Shown: piece by piece, positions 11,011-23,801 of the stretch | Layout of the letters: every line of letters starts with the position of its first letter | Numbering within the stretch: position 1 is the stretch's first letter | Source: Arachnopeziza araneosa | Taxonomy: Eukaryota > Ascomycota > Leotiomycetes > Helotiales > Arachnopezizaceae | DNA length: 64,000 bases | Assembly (NCBI GenBank): GCA_003988855.1 | Contig: QYAI01000097.1 | Span: 62,001 to 126,000, forward strand | Direction: 5' to 3' | Notes under the pieces: generated by a model | The model's database searches: none | Told to the model about the DNA's origin: nothing | Seen by the model: the letters and a program-made list of their open reading frames with translations, nothing else | Position numbers and translations under genes: made by a program

Positions 11011-13006
11011 ATGGCGACCATTGTACTAGGCGCACAATGGGGCGATGAAGGGAAGGGCAAGTTGGTCGACATCCTCTGCCCGGACGTCAAGCTCTGTGCG
11101 CGTGCGCAAGGCGGGAACAATGCTGGGCATACAATTGTCGCCAATGGCATCACCTACGATTTCCACATCCTCCCCAGCGGATTGTTGAATCCGAGCGCGA
11201 CCAATCTCATTGGATCGGGCTGTGTGATACACATCCCAGGGCTTCTCAAAGAGCTAGCGGATCTAGAGGGGAAGGATCTTCCCAATGCAAGAGAGAGATT
11301 GTATATCAGCGATAGAGCTCATGTCGTACTTGATCTTCATCAGAGGGTCGATGGGCTCGAGGAAGCTGAATTGGGAGATGGCAAGATTGGCACAACAGGT
11401 AGGCTAACGTCTCGCGAAATAACCTCATTTTGCATTGTTCCTACCGTTTTGTTTCAATTCACTGTCGGCTATAATGGTCTCTTGCAGAGTACCAAATACG
11501 CAAGCTGACGTCTTGGGTAATAGGAAAGGGAATTGGACCTTGCTACAGTACAAAAGCGTCGAGAAGCGGTATCAGGATTTCAGATATCTTTGATGAGAAA
11601 CTGTTCGAGGACAAAGTAAGGAAGCTTGCCGCAGGTTTTAAGAAAAGATTTGGAGATCTATTACAATACGATCCGGAAGAGGAAATACAACAATTCCTCG
11701 GCTACCGAGCAGAATTGGCTCCTTTAGTAGTCGATCAGCTTCCCCTTCTTGTCAGTGCGCAAGCATCCAAGATCCCGATACTCATCGAGGGTAAGTTATA
11801 CTGTCTCGGACTTTTGGCTTTCCATTTCCAGTGTTTCAATCTCACAAATTCCTGGAACTTTCTTACTCAGTCACTCAAGTATAAATGAATCACTCTAACT
11901 TTGAGTTTTGAACAATAGGCGCCAATGCAATCATGCTTGATATTGACGCGGGTACATACCCATACGCGACATCTAGTAACACTGGCTTAGGAGGCGGTGA
12001 GTCTTTTTTGCTTACAGATGACTCTTTTGTCTCTCCCAGCTCAAGTGACTCATTGTGCTAATTCTATATCAGTGATCACTGGTCTCAGCGGTTTGAATCC
12101 TCGAAGTGAGTGACCGCACTATATAAAGCCTGTGAAGGAGCTCACCCTTACTAGATATCGAAAATATCTATGGTGTCGTCAAAGCCTACACTACTCGGTA
12201 ATCTGCTCTCTCCATCCACTTTCTTATGCCTGCTGATTCATGTTATAGTGTCGGTGGTGGCCCATTCCCAACCGAGGCTTTCGACGAATGGGGCGAGAAG
12301 CTTCAAACGATTGGTAGAGAATTCGGAGTTACCACCGGTCGCAAGAGAAGATGTGGATGGTTAGATCTGCATGTCGTGAAGTACAGCGCCGCTGTCAACT
12401 CGTAGTAAGACCACTTTCTCACTCACTCTGATCGTATTCTAAATACGGCTGTACAATATAGCTTGGATGACAACACTGACTAGCATTTCAGCACGGCAAT
12501 CAACTTGACCAAATTAGATATTCTGGATTCCTTCCCAACGATAAAAGTTGCTATTGGCTATAGGGATCCAGAATTGAAGGAAGAGGTTGAAGGATTCCCC
12601 GCGGATCTGAAGAGACTTGGGAAATTGGAACCGATATACAAGGAATTGAAGGGGTGGCTCAAGCCTATTGGACACTGTCGTAGCTTCTACGATTTACCAC
12701 TTGCTGTGAGTATTTCTCCATGTGCCTTTTTAATGAATCATACTGACCAGGGAATCAGTGTCGCGAATATATCGTACGTCTTATCTTTAAAGCCAACATG
12801 AATTCCCAAACCTCTAGGGATATTCAGCTGCATCTTCTAAACCTATGATATAATTAAACTAACTGCGTTCCAGAATTTCATCGAGTCGTTTGTTGGTGTG
12901 AAGGTTAAGTTCATAGGCGTTGGTAGGTCATCTCCCAAGAGCCCTGTATTGTTCGATGTTAACTGATTGAAAAGGACCAAAAAGAGAAGACATGATCACA
13001 AGATAG
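11011..13006 (+). CDS. ADE12: Adenylosuccinate synthase
   Basis: Catalyses IMP + aspartate + GTP to adenylosuccinate, the first committed step to AMP, in the cytosol. Ten exons: 11011-11398, 11524-11790, 11919-11996, 12073-12105, 12155-12197, 12249-12404, 12492-12705, 12759-12773, 12874-12922, 12975-13006. The product is about 424 aa, the usual length. Every join restores the family sequence. Visible signatures: the GDEGKGK loop with catalytic Asp12, GGNNAGHT with catalytic His40, IGTTGKGIGP, IEGANAIMLDIDAGTYPY with TSSNTG, VVKAYTTRVGGGPFPTE, GVTTGRKRRCGWLDL, LTKLDILD, and the C-terminal FIGVGPKREDMITR. Exon 8 is a 15-nt microexon coding CREYI. All key residues are present, so the gene should be functional. 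It lies alone, with a promoter presumably in 10850-11010. Confidence 0.96.
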
Positions 13007-14129
13007 AATTTCTAGGTTTGAAGGCTCGTTGGAGACTATTTCTAAAGCCGTGGAATATTAAAAGTGTACAACCACACAATGATAGACGCATTCTCATTTC
13101 AATAAAGCGGGGCTTACGAATTAGAATTAGAAGTTCAAAGCAGTGAGATTAGAGCAGCTTGAGTTCCTTATACAACAGTGCAGAATGATAAGAAAATATC
13201 GCAAAGGCTAATATACCTTAGGAAGCCTGTGATACTTTGTATAGAATTCAAACAGCATCTCAACTATTTAGAACCAAGCCTCACACTTATTTCGAGGCAT
13301 TACTGCACGCTACCTGTTTATTTGGCTGTATTGTTTGCCCTTTACCAACGCTGTATGGTTTCCGCCAATCCAAGAGTCGCAAGGATACCGGGAAGGGCAA
13401 AAAGATCCATCGTACGACGTTTTGAAATTTTGATAAGCCTGCAAAGCAATGTAAGAGCTCTTCGCTCCGCGTTGATGGTATCAAGACAAAAGCGGGATAA
13501 GGACTATAAAACTACCGTTCCGGTGTGACCTGGAGGTTGGAGGCTCTTTTGGTGCTTGGATGGCTGATTGATCGAGGTGAAGACTGTTCGACTTACGGCC
13601 GCACTTGATTTGTCTCTCGCTTAGACTAATCATTTTCTCCTTTCAGTTTGGCGTGCGATTCACCATACGCGATAAATACATTTTGTGAAGGAGAAAGAAA
13701 ATGATGGGTGTAAGCAAATGGGGAAATTGCTTTTCGCCCTCCGATCAAAGGTCGGGGAATCACAGTGTGTACGACCTCTCTTGAAATCAAGCTTCAGCGA
13801 CGCCAAACTGCCATGATTGACAAAGTCTGTAAAATCATCAGCTGAAAACAATCCGCTTCTGGAGGTGGCGTTCGCTACACTCAGTGATGAGACGTTGTGG
13901 ACACTGTAATTTCCTAATATTCGGCCAATGTTTCGGAACAGCCAGCCCATTTCAGTCAGTTGGGCGGTGAGATTTCCTGCGTGGGCTTTGGCGAGCACGC
14001 TGCGGGTGGGACTCGCAAGGTATTTTGTTGACTTAAGTTAGGACTTCTCCCGGCTTTAGAAATGTCCTAGATTTTTCTCCTCACTCTCAATTACTTTATC
14101 TATTCTCTCTCCTGCCAGATTTCTCCAGG
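13007..14129. other. Intergenic, no gene seen
   Basis: Short overlapping frames on both strands show no motifs. The first part is the likely 3' region of the adenylosuccinate synthase transcript. Confidence 0.5.
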
Positions 14130-15159
14130 ATGAAGCAGCTTCACCAGCAAGTATTTTTTCGCTCTGGGCCTGGTACTCTCGCCTGCATGTGCTTGGCAAT
14201 TGGGAGTCTCCCATGGCTCGAATTGCCAAGATCTTCTGCACCAAGAAGGCTCGTCACAGCCAGCCGGGTGCACCAGCCTCAATCTTCCGGGAGACAAGAC
14301 CGAGCGAAGCATCCTGTACTCTGGTACTGATCCAGTGACAGACAGCACGCGATGACTCTTTGACTTGCAAGTTTTCCCTGGAGAACAATGCTCCGGAGAC
14401 GCATATCTGGTGTCCAAATCGATGGCCGACGCCTGTATCACTGGTCACTGGAAGTCATTCGTTGTTACTTCGCATGTATCTGCCCACAATGCCACATCGG
14501 AGGCGGAGGATGATGGTATCGTGCTTTCAACGAGCGGCGAGAATGAGGGAGGTGTTCAAGTAGTGCTGGTATCCGACGACCAGGTCAGTATCGGAGTCTC
14601 GATATGGAATTCTAGCGCCGTGTCTAAGTTGTAATAGATTCCAGTCATGGCACCTAGTGAGGGGGTCACAACTGGTGGCAAAGTCCTTGAGTCAGACAGA
14701 GATCAAACCATATCGATCGCCGCTACCATACCCTCCAAAGGTGTATCATGTGCTAACTATGAGGGTAAGCCACAGAGCCCGACCGAATAATCTTCGCTAA
14801 AAATCCCAATACAGACGGTGGATACAAAAACTTTTCCAAAAAAGACATCGAAGACGCCATCGTCCAATCTAGGAGGTGCGTGGCAGATGCAAGAGGATGC
14901 AAGAACGGAAACGGTGATTGTAAGCTATGAAGTCCCACCCCGCTGTGTTCAGGTATTTATGTAGGCTGTAGCGTATCCTCATGAGTATACCGCGGAGCAT
15001 TATTTGTCGTCTCCGATCATGAAGGACAATTCGAGATATGAGGGGGGCAGACCTGGACCTTTCAGAGTGACATACACCATGGCAGGTACGACTCCGGTTT
15101 ATAGGGGTGTATACTATCACCCAAGCAAAGATACTGGCACCTTGAAGAAGTGTTCATAA
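14130..15159 (+). pseudogene. Disrupted secreted protein with C-terminal RNase T1/N1-like domain
   Basis: After the ATG at 14130 the frame is lost at a T6 run (14154-14159). One base fewer would lead straight into a good signal peptide core (FFALGLVLSPACA). The same frame is then cut by TGA at 14353-14355 and continues with VFPGEQCSGDAYLVSKSM. Introns fit at 14584-14637, 14765-14814 and 14920-14971. The last two exons encode an RNase T1-like domain: SYPHEY (catalytic His of T1), YEGGRPGPFRV (Arg), and YYHPS (second His), ending in a Cys. The segment that should hold the catalytic Glu (T1 Glu58) is about nine residues shorter and has no equivalent Glu. The N-terminal part of about 165 aa is not part of T1 enzymes and I do not recognise it. 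A secreted role is inferred from the signal-like segment. The two lesions could be sequencing errors, but both would be needed. Confidence 0.6.
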
Positions 15160-15507
15160 GGTAGATAGCAACTTCTATGAGTTGGATTGGAGTCAAGAAC
15201 TTGACCTAGAGGTCATGTTACTTGAAGGATAGGATTTCTTCATAGTTCTAGTTTGGTAATCTGCTAATTCAAGTTTCTTTTCCTCCTGGGCTTACATCTA
15301 GACAAAATGGGGTCTTGGTTTTGCAACTTCAATCTTCTGCATAGCGTCAGAATTGGCTCTTTTAGAGTGGTACAAGAGTGCAAAAGAAACCCTTCCAAAG
15401 CTAAACCTAGACCCTAAAACAATCACTCTTTCACTTCTTGTAGGTATCACCCGAGGAAACTAGGTTCAAGCAGTCTAATTTATCCGCTATACTTTCATCT
15501 CTCACGT
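15160..15507. other. Convergent intergenic region
   Basis: This 348-bp AT-rich spacer lies between two genes that point toward each other, so it should hold both 3' ends. No gene is seen. Confidence 0.5.
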
Positions 15508-18500
15508 CTAAATATCAGAAATACTAGCGAGTAACTCCTCATGCCCTCCCTTCAATTTCTGAATCTCAGCCATCAGATCCTCTTTTCGGCTCCTATCCTC
15601 TGGGCTCTCCTGACTACTTGTGTCATCCACACGCTGCGCCAATGCCATCTCGACATCCTTCGCGATGAGGTTTAGATTCTTGTCTACCACCTTACGGAGA
15701 TTACGGAAAGTCTTCTTGATCAGCTCATCGATGTTGTCTTGTATCTTGGCTGAAATGTGAGGGAATAGCGTGCCGTTGGTGATCCGTCCTTGTACGATTG
15801 ATCGTTGCCGAGCTACTTTTCCGGTGCCTGTTTAACAAGTTAAATATCAGTGTATATGGTGAAGTGAGGAACGGAAGTTTGGATTGAGACAGGGAAACAA
15901 TGTACGAACCACTCTGTCGAGCTGCTGCACGATATGCTGGAACCATCTCAGAAACTATATAAGAAGAGTCGTTCGGCTCGGATGCATGACGCTGAATTAA
16001 CCTAAGGACTGTCAAAATTGATACTTGTGTATATTATACCGATTCAGGAGAAGAGAAGCAAGAGAGAATTGAAAATTGTGGCGTACTTGACTTCGCGTGT
16101 AAAGATTTGCCGCAAAAGACTGAATTTATAATCTATATCTTGAACTCTGAAGTCAATTCCTTCAGTTAGAGCGGGAGCAAGGTTTTGCTCTACTCATGGT
16201 TTTATTCTTAGTCTACAATCTAAGAATTCAGGGTTTCCTCAATCACTTACCTGTGAAGTGTGATTGCAACCTGAGAAGGCAGGTTTTAATAGTTTGGAGG
16301 AGCGTCTCGAAAACAAGCGGGATCTCATCTTCTACCAAGTCCCACTGAAAGGCTAATTCTATTCTCATTTTCCAGATGAGCTCAGAATTCCAATTCAAAT
16401 GACCCCGTTTGGCCGTTTCGTGGTTACCATTATTTAAACACCATGCATTGTACTGTGCTAAGTAAAAGTTAGTGACAAAGCTTTATACAAATGTCGACAA
16501 ATTTACTCCAATGCCACTATTCTACATTAACTTTGAAGATATTGTGATAAGGGTAAACTACGTACATCGTTCCACTCGTGGCTTTTTGCTTCAGCTGCAG
16601 TTTCCCAGAAATGATTTCGTTGTTCTTACAGATCTTATGTAAATTTCTTGGCCACTCGGTATTGCAAGTTGGGCTTACCTAGATATTTAGAGAGTACTTC
16701 TCGGAAAGTATTCTTAAACTCGGCTCTGAACTCTCGGATCTTTTGGGAAATCTTCATTGATTAAGTCAAGGCAGCAACGAGCAAGAAATGACACATACCT
16801 CTGTGGTTACCTCTGCCAAGAATCCGTGGATTGATTCGTCCTGCTCACGATGATTGATTTGCGGTTGAGGTGGGAAACTACTTGCCCAAAGCTCAACAGA
16901 GTTCAGTAAACTTGACAGTGTCGATTGGAGGAAATTTTTCGCTTCAAGAAGTTGAGCTCCAGCAGTGATTGTATGACAAAATTTTCGAAGTTCAGGAATG
17001 CCACTGGCGAGAACCATCTCGGTATTCCCTTTTCTCGAATATTTTTCATAAGTCGTATTAGACACGCAGAAGACTTCCAAGCAGCCTCCAGGCGTTTTGG
17101 AAGCATAGGCCCTTTGGAGGCCTTCTTTAACGTGGCAATTCCTAGCTTTTATGAGGAGAAATTCTTGCCTACAAAATCATTAGTTCACTTCACACAGATT
17201 TAACATTCTGTCAACATACTCTTGTTTCAATTTTTTCTTGAGATATTTGTCATGATTTTTCTTTGCGTCCTCAATGTCTTTGTCAAGTTGTTCCATCACC
17301 AACAGTGGTATCTTCTTAGCAGGACCACAAAATTCCCGCCTTGCAGTTTTTTGATTGATATCCTGGCAGACATCAGCGGTTTGTGCTTTACAGAATAGAA
17401 AATTGGCTCACTTCTGACTTAGTACAAACAACTGCCAAATTCAAACTCTTCGCCCCTGATTCTTCCCACTCTACAGGAGCATGTCGAGCTAAAATACTGT
17501 AGAGCGATGATTTCAGGGATTGATCGGTAATGGCGCGTGATATTTTTGCAACAATAAAGACGTTGTCACACTTCATAAGATATGTTTGTGTTGCTCGTAC
17601 TCTTGCTAGATTAGTGTCTTGCAAACCTGAATGTTGGTTGCTCTATTAGTTTATACTTCAAATTAGTGCCAATTCAGGACGCACCTGGCAAGTCTGCAAG
17701 CACAACACCCATCTTCAGGACTTGAGAACTAAGGTAAACACTAAATATAAGGTGCGGTTAGACAAAGAAACCACTGGTGCTTTCAGAATAGATAATATTT
17801 ACCGAATAATTTTCGTAAAAGGCCAAAATCTATCCTCCATGAAGATGCTAGTCTTCTCACAACACTCATCTGCGGTGTCAGCCGTTGCTTTCCAGGCTCC
17901 AGAGCTACCACCATCTGGCCACTCAAGTTCATGAGCCCATTGTATCAGCTTGCTTGTAGCTTTTTCCAAGCCTCCCTCAGCCATGTCAGAGAGTAATTGT
18001 TTGTTGAAACCCCTCTGGTGCTTGAACCCCGCTCCTAGAGCTGACCATGCCTGCTCAGATTCCCTCTGATAACGAGCATAGTCTTTCGAATCTACCGTAT
18101 CATGTTCAATTTCGGGAAGATATATTTGACGATAATTCCACAAAAGTTCTTTGATAAGGTCTTCAATTTCTGATTTGGAAAGGTATTCAACTTCAATTGT
18201 GATAGGGGCTGTATGATCATTTGTTTTTTGTCTATATTCAGTGACAACGGAAGTACAAGCCGAACCAATATCTCCCTGTCTGAATGTCAGCAGCTATATC
18301 TCTTAAGAGTATATCAACTCACAGTTTTAGCAATCTCTGGGAAATGGAGTAGAGAGTTAATGAGACTACTCTTTCCTGTACAGCGTTGTTAAAACCATTC
18401 ACTCGACACAATCAAATAGAATTACCTTCCCCAGAGTCTCCGAGCACCGCAATTGTTCGTGTATCAGAACTGTGAAAAGTTGCTAGTCTTCTCGCGTCTT

Positions 18501-19383
18501 CGAGCAGCCTCTCCAGGTCACTCGAAGGTTCTGGAGAACAAGTCAACCCCTCAATGGCGGAGACTATATTGTTTGCGATCCCCAAGCCATTCTGAAGCGC
18601 TGTTTGAAAGGTGGTAGTGAAAAATGGTTCCAAAGGAACTTCTTCATCTCTCACGTCATAAGGACTTATGCTGTCGCTAATTTCATAGATGTTGCTCACA
18701 TCGGATACATCAGAGAGACTTCGTTGACGCAAACTGCTTGGACTTGGACTCAAATCTGCACCTTGAGTGTGCGATAGCCGAATGGATGGACTGTTAAGAG
18801 AAGCTCGGGACGCAGCAGATATAATCTCCCTGTGAGCTTCAATTTCTCGGGGAGTGCTCAATTCTGAAGGGCCGCTGGCACCAAAAATCGCTATCTTCTC
18901 GTCCGAATACGTTGTGTGCAGAGGTTGAGCGATCTCATGGTCCGGTGTCACTATTGCTGGCAGGGGCGCAAAGTTCAACCCCGGTGGGGAATCTCGAGAG
19001 TTCGAAATGCTAGAGGATGATGAAGAAGACTGACTTCCTTCAGATGCAGAGGTCCGAGTTGGTGTTCTATTGGTAACCGGAGCATTCTGCACACTGTCAG
19101 GAGTGCCGCTGCTTCTGACCCTAGATCTTAATGGAAGCGGAGTCATCTGCTGTCCTAGAAAAGGTGCTGAAGGTGTTGCTGAGAGAGGCGAATTTTCTTC
19201 TGGTGATGAGATCGGAGGCGATGCTCCAGTCGTGCTTGAAGCATCTTGCAAACTGTTCGGAGTGTCGTCCCTCTTGGCCCTGGCCCTCCGTGGAAGTGGA
19301 GCAATTCTGCGCTGCTGAGGAGGAGTAGTAATCGGAGGACTGAGATTTGAAGACGACATTCTGCTTGAGATGGGACGTCGCAA
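15508..19383 (-). CDS. SLIP-GC-like large GTPase
   Basis: Dynamin-type P-loop GTPase resembling the fungal proteins annotated as nuclear GTPase SLIP-GC; its function in fungi is not established. Thirteen exons (minus): 19383-18426, 18375-18323, 18275-17803, 17740-17685, 17626-17412, 17362-17220, 17168-16799, 16739-16679, 16624-16566, 16452-16251, 16189-16087, 16001-15910, 15827-15508; about 1034 aa. Residues 1 to about 250 are a Ser/Pro-rich, probably disordered region. The G1 loop GDSGEGKS (about 315-322) spans an exon junction; G3 is DLPG (about 511-514), preceded by VVLA. The C-terminal half is helical, with KKNHDKYLKKKLKQEYV-type charged stretches and the family-like VFCVSN and ASGIPELR. 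Every join keeps frame with no stop, so it looks intact. It lies next to a broken HET gene on the same strand. The start could also be the Met at 19359. Confidence 0.82.
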
Positions 19384-20388
19384 CAGGTGATGTAAGTTGA
19401 TGAAGATGGTGACCTTGGCTGGTTTTAAACATCAGCAAGCAAAGAGGGCTTATGTTGGTTTTGCTTCACAGTTGGTTTTAAGATTGCCGCACAACGACCA
19501 GCCAGGGTCGGCCGGCTGACGATATGATTCGATAGGGTACGATCCGCATGAACGCCTGGCCTATGTTACACAGTACGCCACATTCATTATTGGTTGAAAC
19601 AGCGCCAAACGGACGGGTGGCAACAAGAGGCGTACCGCGCAGCGTCAAATTCCACCTATAGATGCCAGTGAGAGACTCGAGCGCGCTGAAGGATCGAGGT
19701 ATTTAGAGAAGTAAGATGATACTTGAACGGTAGAAAGGATGGCACAAAATTCGAGTTTCAAGAAATGGGGCAGGCGACGAAGTAATCTCAAGTACTACCA
19801 GTAATCAAACAGCATTACATTTCCAGCCTAACATACAGCAAAAATCAATTGCCCGGTGAAAAAATATAGACAAAGACACTAGAAATAGCTAGAGTATGTC
19901 TCAACATGCTAGCACAAGTAATTAGAGAAATTCAGTATATAGTAGTAGCTTATGAAAACAAAGGGGTTAGGAATGAAGTGACAAGGAATCTTGGAGGCGT
20001 CTTGATTCTTTAAACCAATATTTGATATTACCTCTTGCACTAGATATCCTACTTGTGGATTAAAGCAAACGACATTATTGAATGATCCTAAAATCGGATT
20101 GATTAGCCTTTCAGGCGAACCAGCTAAGGTTCACGTGATAAGTGTCTTCAGGTTTATCCAAAGCTTGAAAGAACTGTGAACAGTATTCAAATCAATTCCT
20201 TTAGCCAAGGACTCTTTCTGCGCTGGCAAGAATTAGGTGTACGGATGTCCTCTGCTAAAATCTAAACACGTGCTGAGAGATGATCTAGACCAACTTGGGG
20301 ATTGACGAGGAAACGGAAAGTGATCCGTGATGTCCAAATCAGAACCGCCGAGTAAGATGTCATTTGATCTTGAGATAAAAATCAATGA
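19384..20388. other. Intergenic, no gene seen
   Basis: AT-rich spacer between two minus-strand genes with only short frames. It should contain the promoter of the SLIP-GC-like gene at its low-coordinate end. Confidence 0.5.
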
Positions 20389-23013
20389 CTATATAATTTG
20401 AACCTGCTGAAGAACCCCGTCGATCAAAAACTCGTCTACGAGGATCTGTGGCCACGCCCGGATTGGATCAAAATGGTCTTCCCATCGAGGCCCTCTTAAC
20501 ATTAGTTCTGCTTCATTCTCGGGACTTATGCCTCTAGCTAAGCTCAACCTCTTAAATGCATCGAAAAAGGGCATTTTTTCTATAGCACATCTAATATGAA
20601 CAAGTAATGCTCGAACAGATATTCCTCTCTTGTTTAGTGCCTTCATCTTGATCTTGCTTATGTGGGGATTCCATTGTGTTGCCCATGGATAAGCACGCCA
20701 AGAGCACCACTCCCAATTAGGGTTGGAAGGATTATCTCCTACCATCGAATAGTTCAACAAGATCCAAGACCCCCACTCCTTTGGGCCAAGTTTGATTTGA
20801 AAAAACCCATCTTTCATGTTTGGCTGACACTCTGGTAGTTTAGTTACGAGACATGCCGAGTAAGCTTCGGCAAATTTCGGGATTAAACCTCTTGATTCGT
20901 TGATAAGACCTTGGAAAACAGGAACTCATGGTTTTCTCAGTGTCAAAGACCGTCCTGTTTAATAATGCTTCACTATTAGTAAATGGTTTCCCGAAATGAA
21001 GCCTCTGCTCATTCAAGAACAGTGACGGATGGCTGATTAGAGAATTCTAATTCTCGTGAAGATCAAAAGTATAAACCTCCGGAGGCATCTCTGCCGTTAA
21101 CCTAGTGAAGACCCGTATGACAGCAACAAATCGTGGCAGATACAGCAAACAAGTAATTTATAAGTGTTGGGTGACTGTGTTTCCCTCATGAAGAGCAGAA
21201 AACATCTTGAGCCATCCTCCTCTTCAATGTAAAAAATGTGGTTCGGTCCGGGAGCGACCAGCTTGTCAAGCGGTGCATCGTAAGTACTAAGATGCAATGC
21301 ACAAGATTTTGTTCGAATCTGTTAGTTATACAGTCTGATAGTTCCTATTCCTAGTGATTCGTCTCAAATTTGAGTAAGTGTCCTAGTTTGATCGAGAGAG
21401 CCCCAGTAGAAGAGTCTACCGAAGCACCTCGACGCCATGATTGCTCGTATCGTACTTCTTGTGGCGAATGGATACTGTTTAATCGGCCATAACCTAAAGA
21501 AGGCTTGCTAATAGGCTGCACTGCAGCAAAATATCGCTGCTTCTCTTCTCCAAGAAACAATTTTTTAATTTCATCTCTCTGAGATTCGATTGTGCTCAAA
21601 CTGGACTTTTCATCATTAAGAGATTCCTGTTCCCCGCCTAACATCACAGACTTGCGCCAATCTGGCGCCCATGAAGGATAGGAAGGTAGTCCTGTCGTCC
21701 CCGAAGCATTTACCAAAATGTCCAAATATCCCAAATTAATAAGTATATGTGCAAATATACCAATGAAGACATGCTGTGTAGATATTGAATAGATCGGTTG
21801 GAGTTTGTTTGACTCAGAGCTTGTTTCCATTACTTTGCTCGCCTCATTTACAAGCCCAAGAATTCCAAATATCTTATCCCGAGGATCGCTGGCCGCGGAC
21901 AGCCAGGTCCGACGCAATACTTTCAACAAGTCTTCGGTGCCAAATGAGCCCTTGGTCATAAATTCTAGCCAAGACGATCCTATCGAGCCCCAACTTCAAG
22001 GATCTGGTCCAGAACTCCATATTCTCTGCTGTCAGATGCCCCGCCCAGAATTGCCTATCTCCAACTGGAATTAATACACTCCTTGGAAGTAGTAGTTCTT
22101 GAATAACCCAAACACGGCTGAAGTATCTTCGACTGAGCAGATTTTCTAAGCTTATAGCAGACCCTTTCATGACTCTGTCGAACTCATGAAAACCCTGTCT
22201 GGGCGGATAATGTTTGGAACTGGATACCAAATCATCTCCAAGATAGATGACAACTCTTGTGCAGTCCCGGTATATAGCCCCCATCTTCGCTACTTGATTA
22301 GCCCTCTCGTTCAGATCATTCTGGTTGATACAGATGGCGTCCACCCAAACCATTCGTATTCTTCTTTGCGGTCTTAGGTATCTTAGCATGTCCCAGCAGT
22401 TTTTGGTTTGCAGCAAATATCCCAATACGGACCTATGAATATTAGGCGACATGGTATGCTATCACCGTTCTCACCTCGCCACGTGTATGAAACTGTCTCG
22501 TATTCAGGACACTCGTTGTGTCGATGTCTCCAACGTAACATGGATTGGGTAGGTGCGATCATTTACGGAGGTGAAACATATTAATCGGAACTCGTCCGAA
22601 GCCAAGATATTCCCGTAAACTGACTGAGCTGTCTCGGATATCGTGCTGCTCGATTGACCGATATCATTGGGTTGGGTGGGAACGCCTAAAGAATCTAGCT
22701 CGTGCAACGGTATGTTGACTTGATTACTTTGTGCAAGCAATTCAACAACCTAATCTGCTGGGCGTGATTTGATGCCTTTAGCCATCATCGCCGGGTGGTT
22801 GGAGTAAGAAACCGTAGGAGGCCACCATAGGGCCATCTTGCCAGTGGACTCGTCTGGCGGAATGGGCAGGAACGGATTCAGGCTTTCTTGATGATCAATG
22901 AGATCTTGAATGGGTACAACAGTATTGCAGGCTTCACAGCGCGGAGCCTCGTCGTCCATAATAATATCCGGCTCTTTGCATATTGTCTTGTGCCACCGTG
23001 TTGACGTTGCCAT
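20389..23013 (-). pseudogene. Broken HET-domain (heterokaryon incompatibility) gene
   Basis: HET proteins trigger cell death after fusion of unlike fungal individuals. The N-terminal block (WHKTICKEPDIIMDDEAPRCE) begins at 23013. An in-frame TAG at 22750-22752 interrupts it, after which the frame continues through DEFRLICFTSVNDRTYPIHV. Frame shifts then follow near 22512-22530, 22411-22421 and 21962-21975. Read across the breaks, the HET signatures are present: PEYETVSYTW, MVWVDAICINQND, RANQVAKMGAIYRDC and RVVIYLGDD, then FSRVWVIQE, SDPRDKIFGILGLV, SYPSWAPDW and a C-terminal region to LVDEFLIDGVLQQVQII. Because the lesions are not GT...AG bounded and sit inside conserved motifs, I call a pseudogene. 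It must once have encoded about 850 aa. Confidence 0.8.
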
Positions 23014-23801
23014 GGCTTTAGTAAAATCGCAAATAAAAGGTAAGAGTGGTAAAGTTCCAAGGGGGCATCGCTGATGTATGATGTTCTATCTAGTCGTTAC
23101 AATTTACGAGACGTTTGGGATGTGTTTGCCTTGAGCGAGGTGACGTGGATTGCATGTTCGTGGCGTTTGTTGATTGTGCAGCTTTCAACGCCGAGTAAGT
23201 ACGAAAAGTAAACCATGCGCGGCTGGACGACGATGCTTTCTATCTGTGGATTGCAAGATGGCAAAATAATGGAAAGGAAATGGCAGTCGCTAATATTAAA
23301 AGTCATAGAGCCTTCTGTTGCTTGAATGGTAGCTTTAATTCTTTTGCCCTGCTCGATAGGTCTCTGTCAGCAAATTGAATCTGTTTCGGACCACAACTTA
23401 TGGTGTAGTAAAATAGCCTATATATTCCCTGACTTCTGGTTATGATGCAAAATTGGTAGGTCAGCAAAGACGGCCAGTTGGAGAACTGAACTTGATGGTA
23501 AATTTTTGACTCTACTTGCAGATGTTATACTAAATCCTTCAATATTTGTTCAGCTGGCAGTCCATTTACAGCAATGGAAAGCTCGGGCCATTTTGATTGT
23601 CATTGGGATTGGCACACAATATATTACTATCACAATACCAAATCTAGGCATTGAAATTGTATAATAGAGGTGAGATCATGCGAAACAGATTGACATCCTC
23701 ATCCGTATCATGACTGACATCCTATTCCCATATATGAACGCACCAAAACTCCGTTTCAATGCCTGATATAGTACAAATTCGTCACCCTTCTGTAGAATAG
23801 A
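23014..23801. other. Intergenic, no gene seen
   Basis: AT-rich sequence with a few short frames (for example minus 23097-23306) that show no family features. Confidence 0.5.

Noticed and set aside
17169..17195. A 27-nt intron in the SLIP-GC-like gene.
   Set aside because: A GTATGT donor at 17219 gives a normal 51-nt intron with the same acceptor and keeps the frame.
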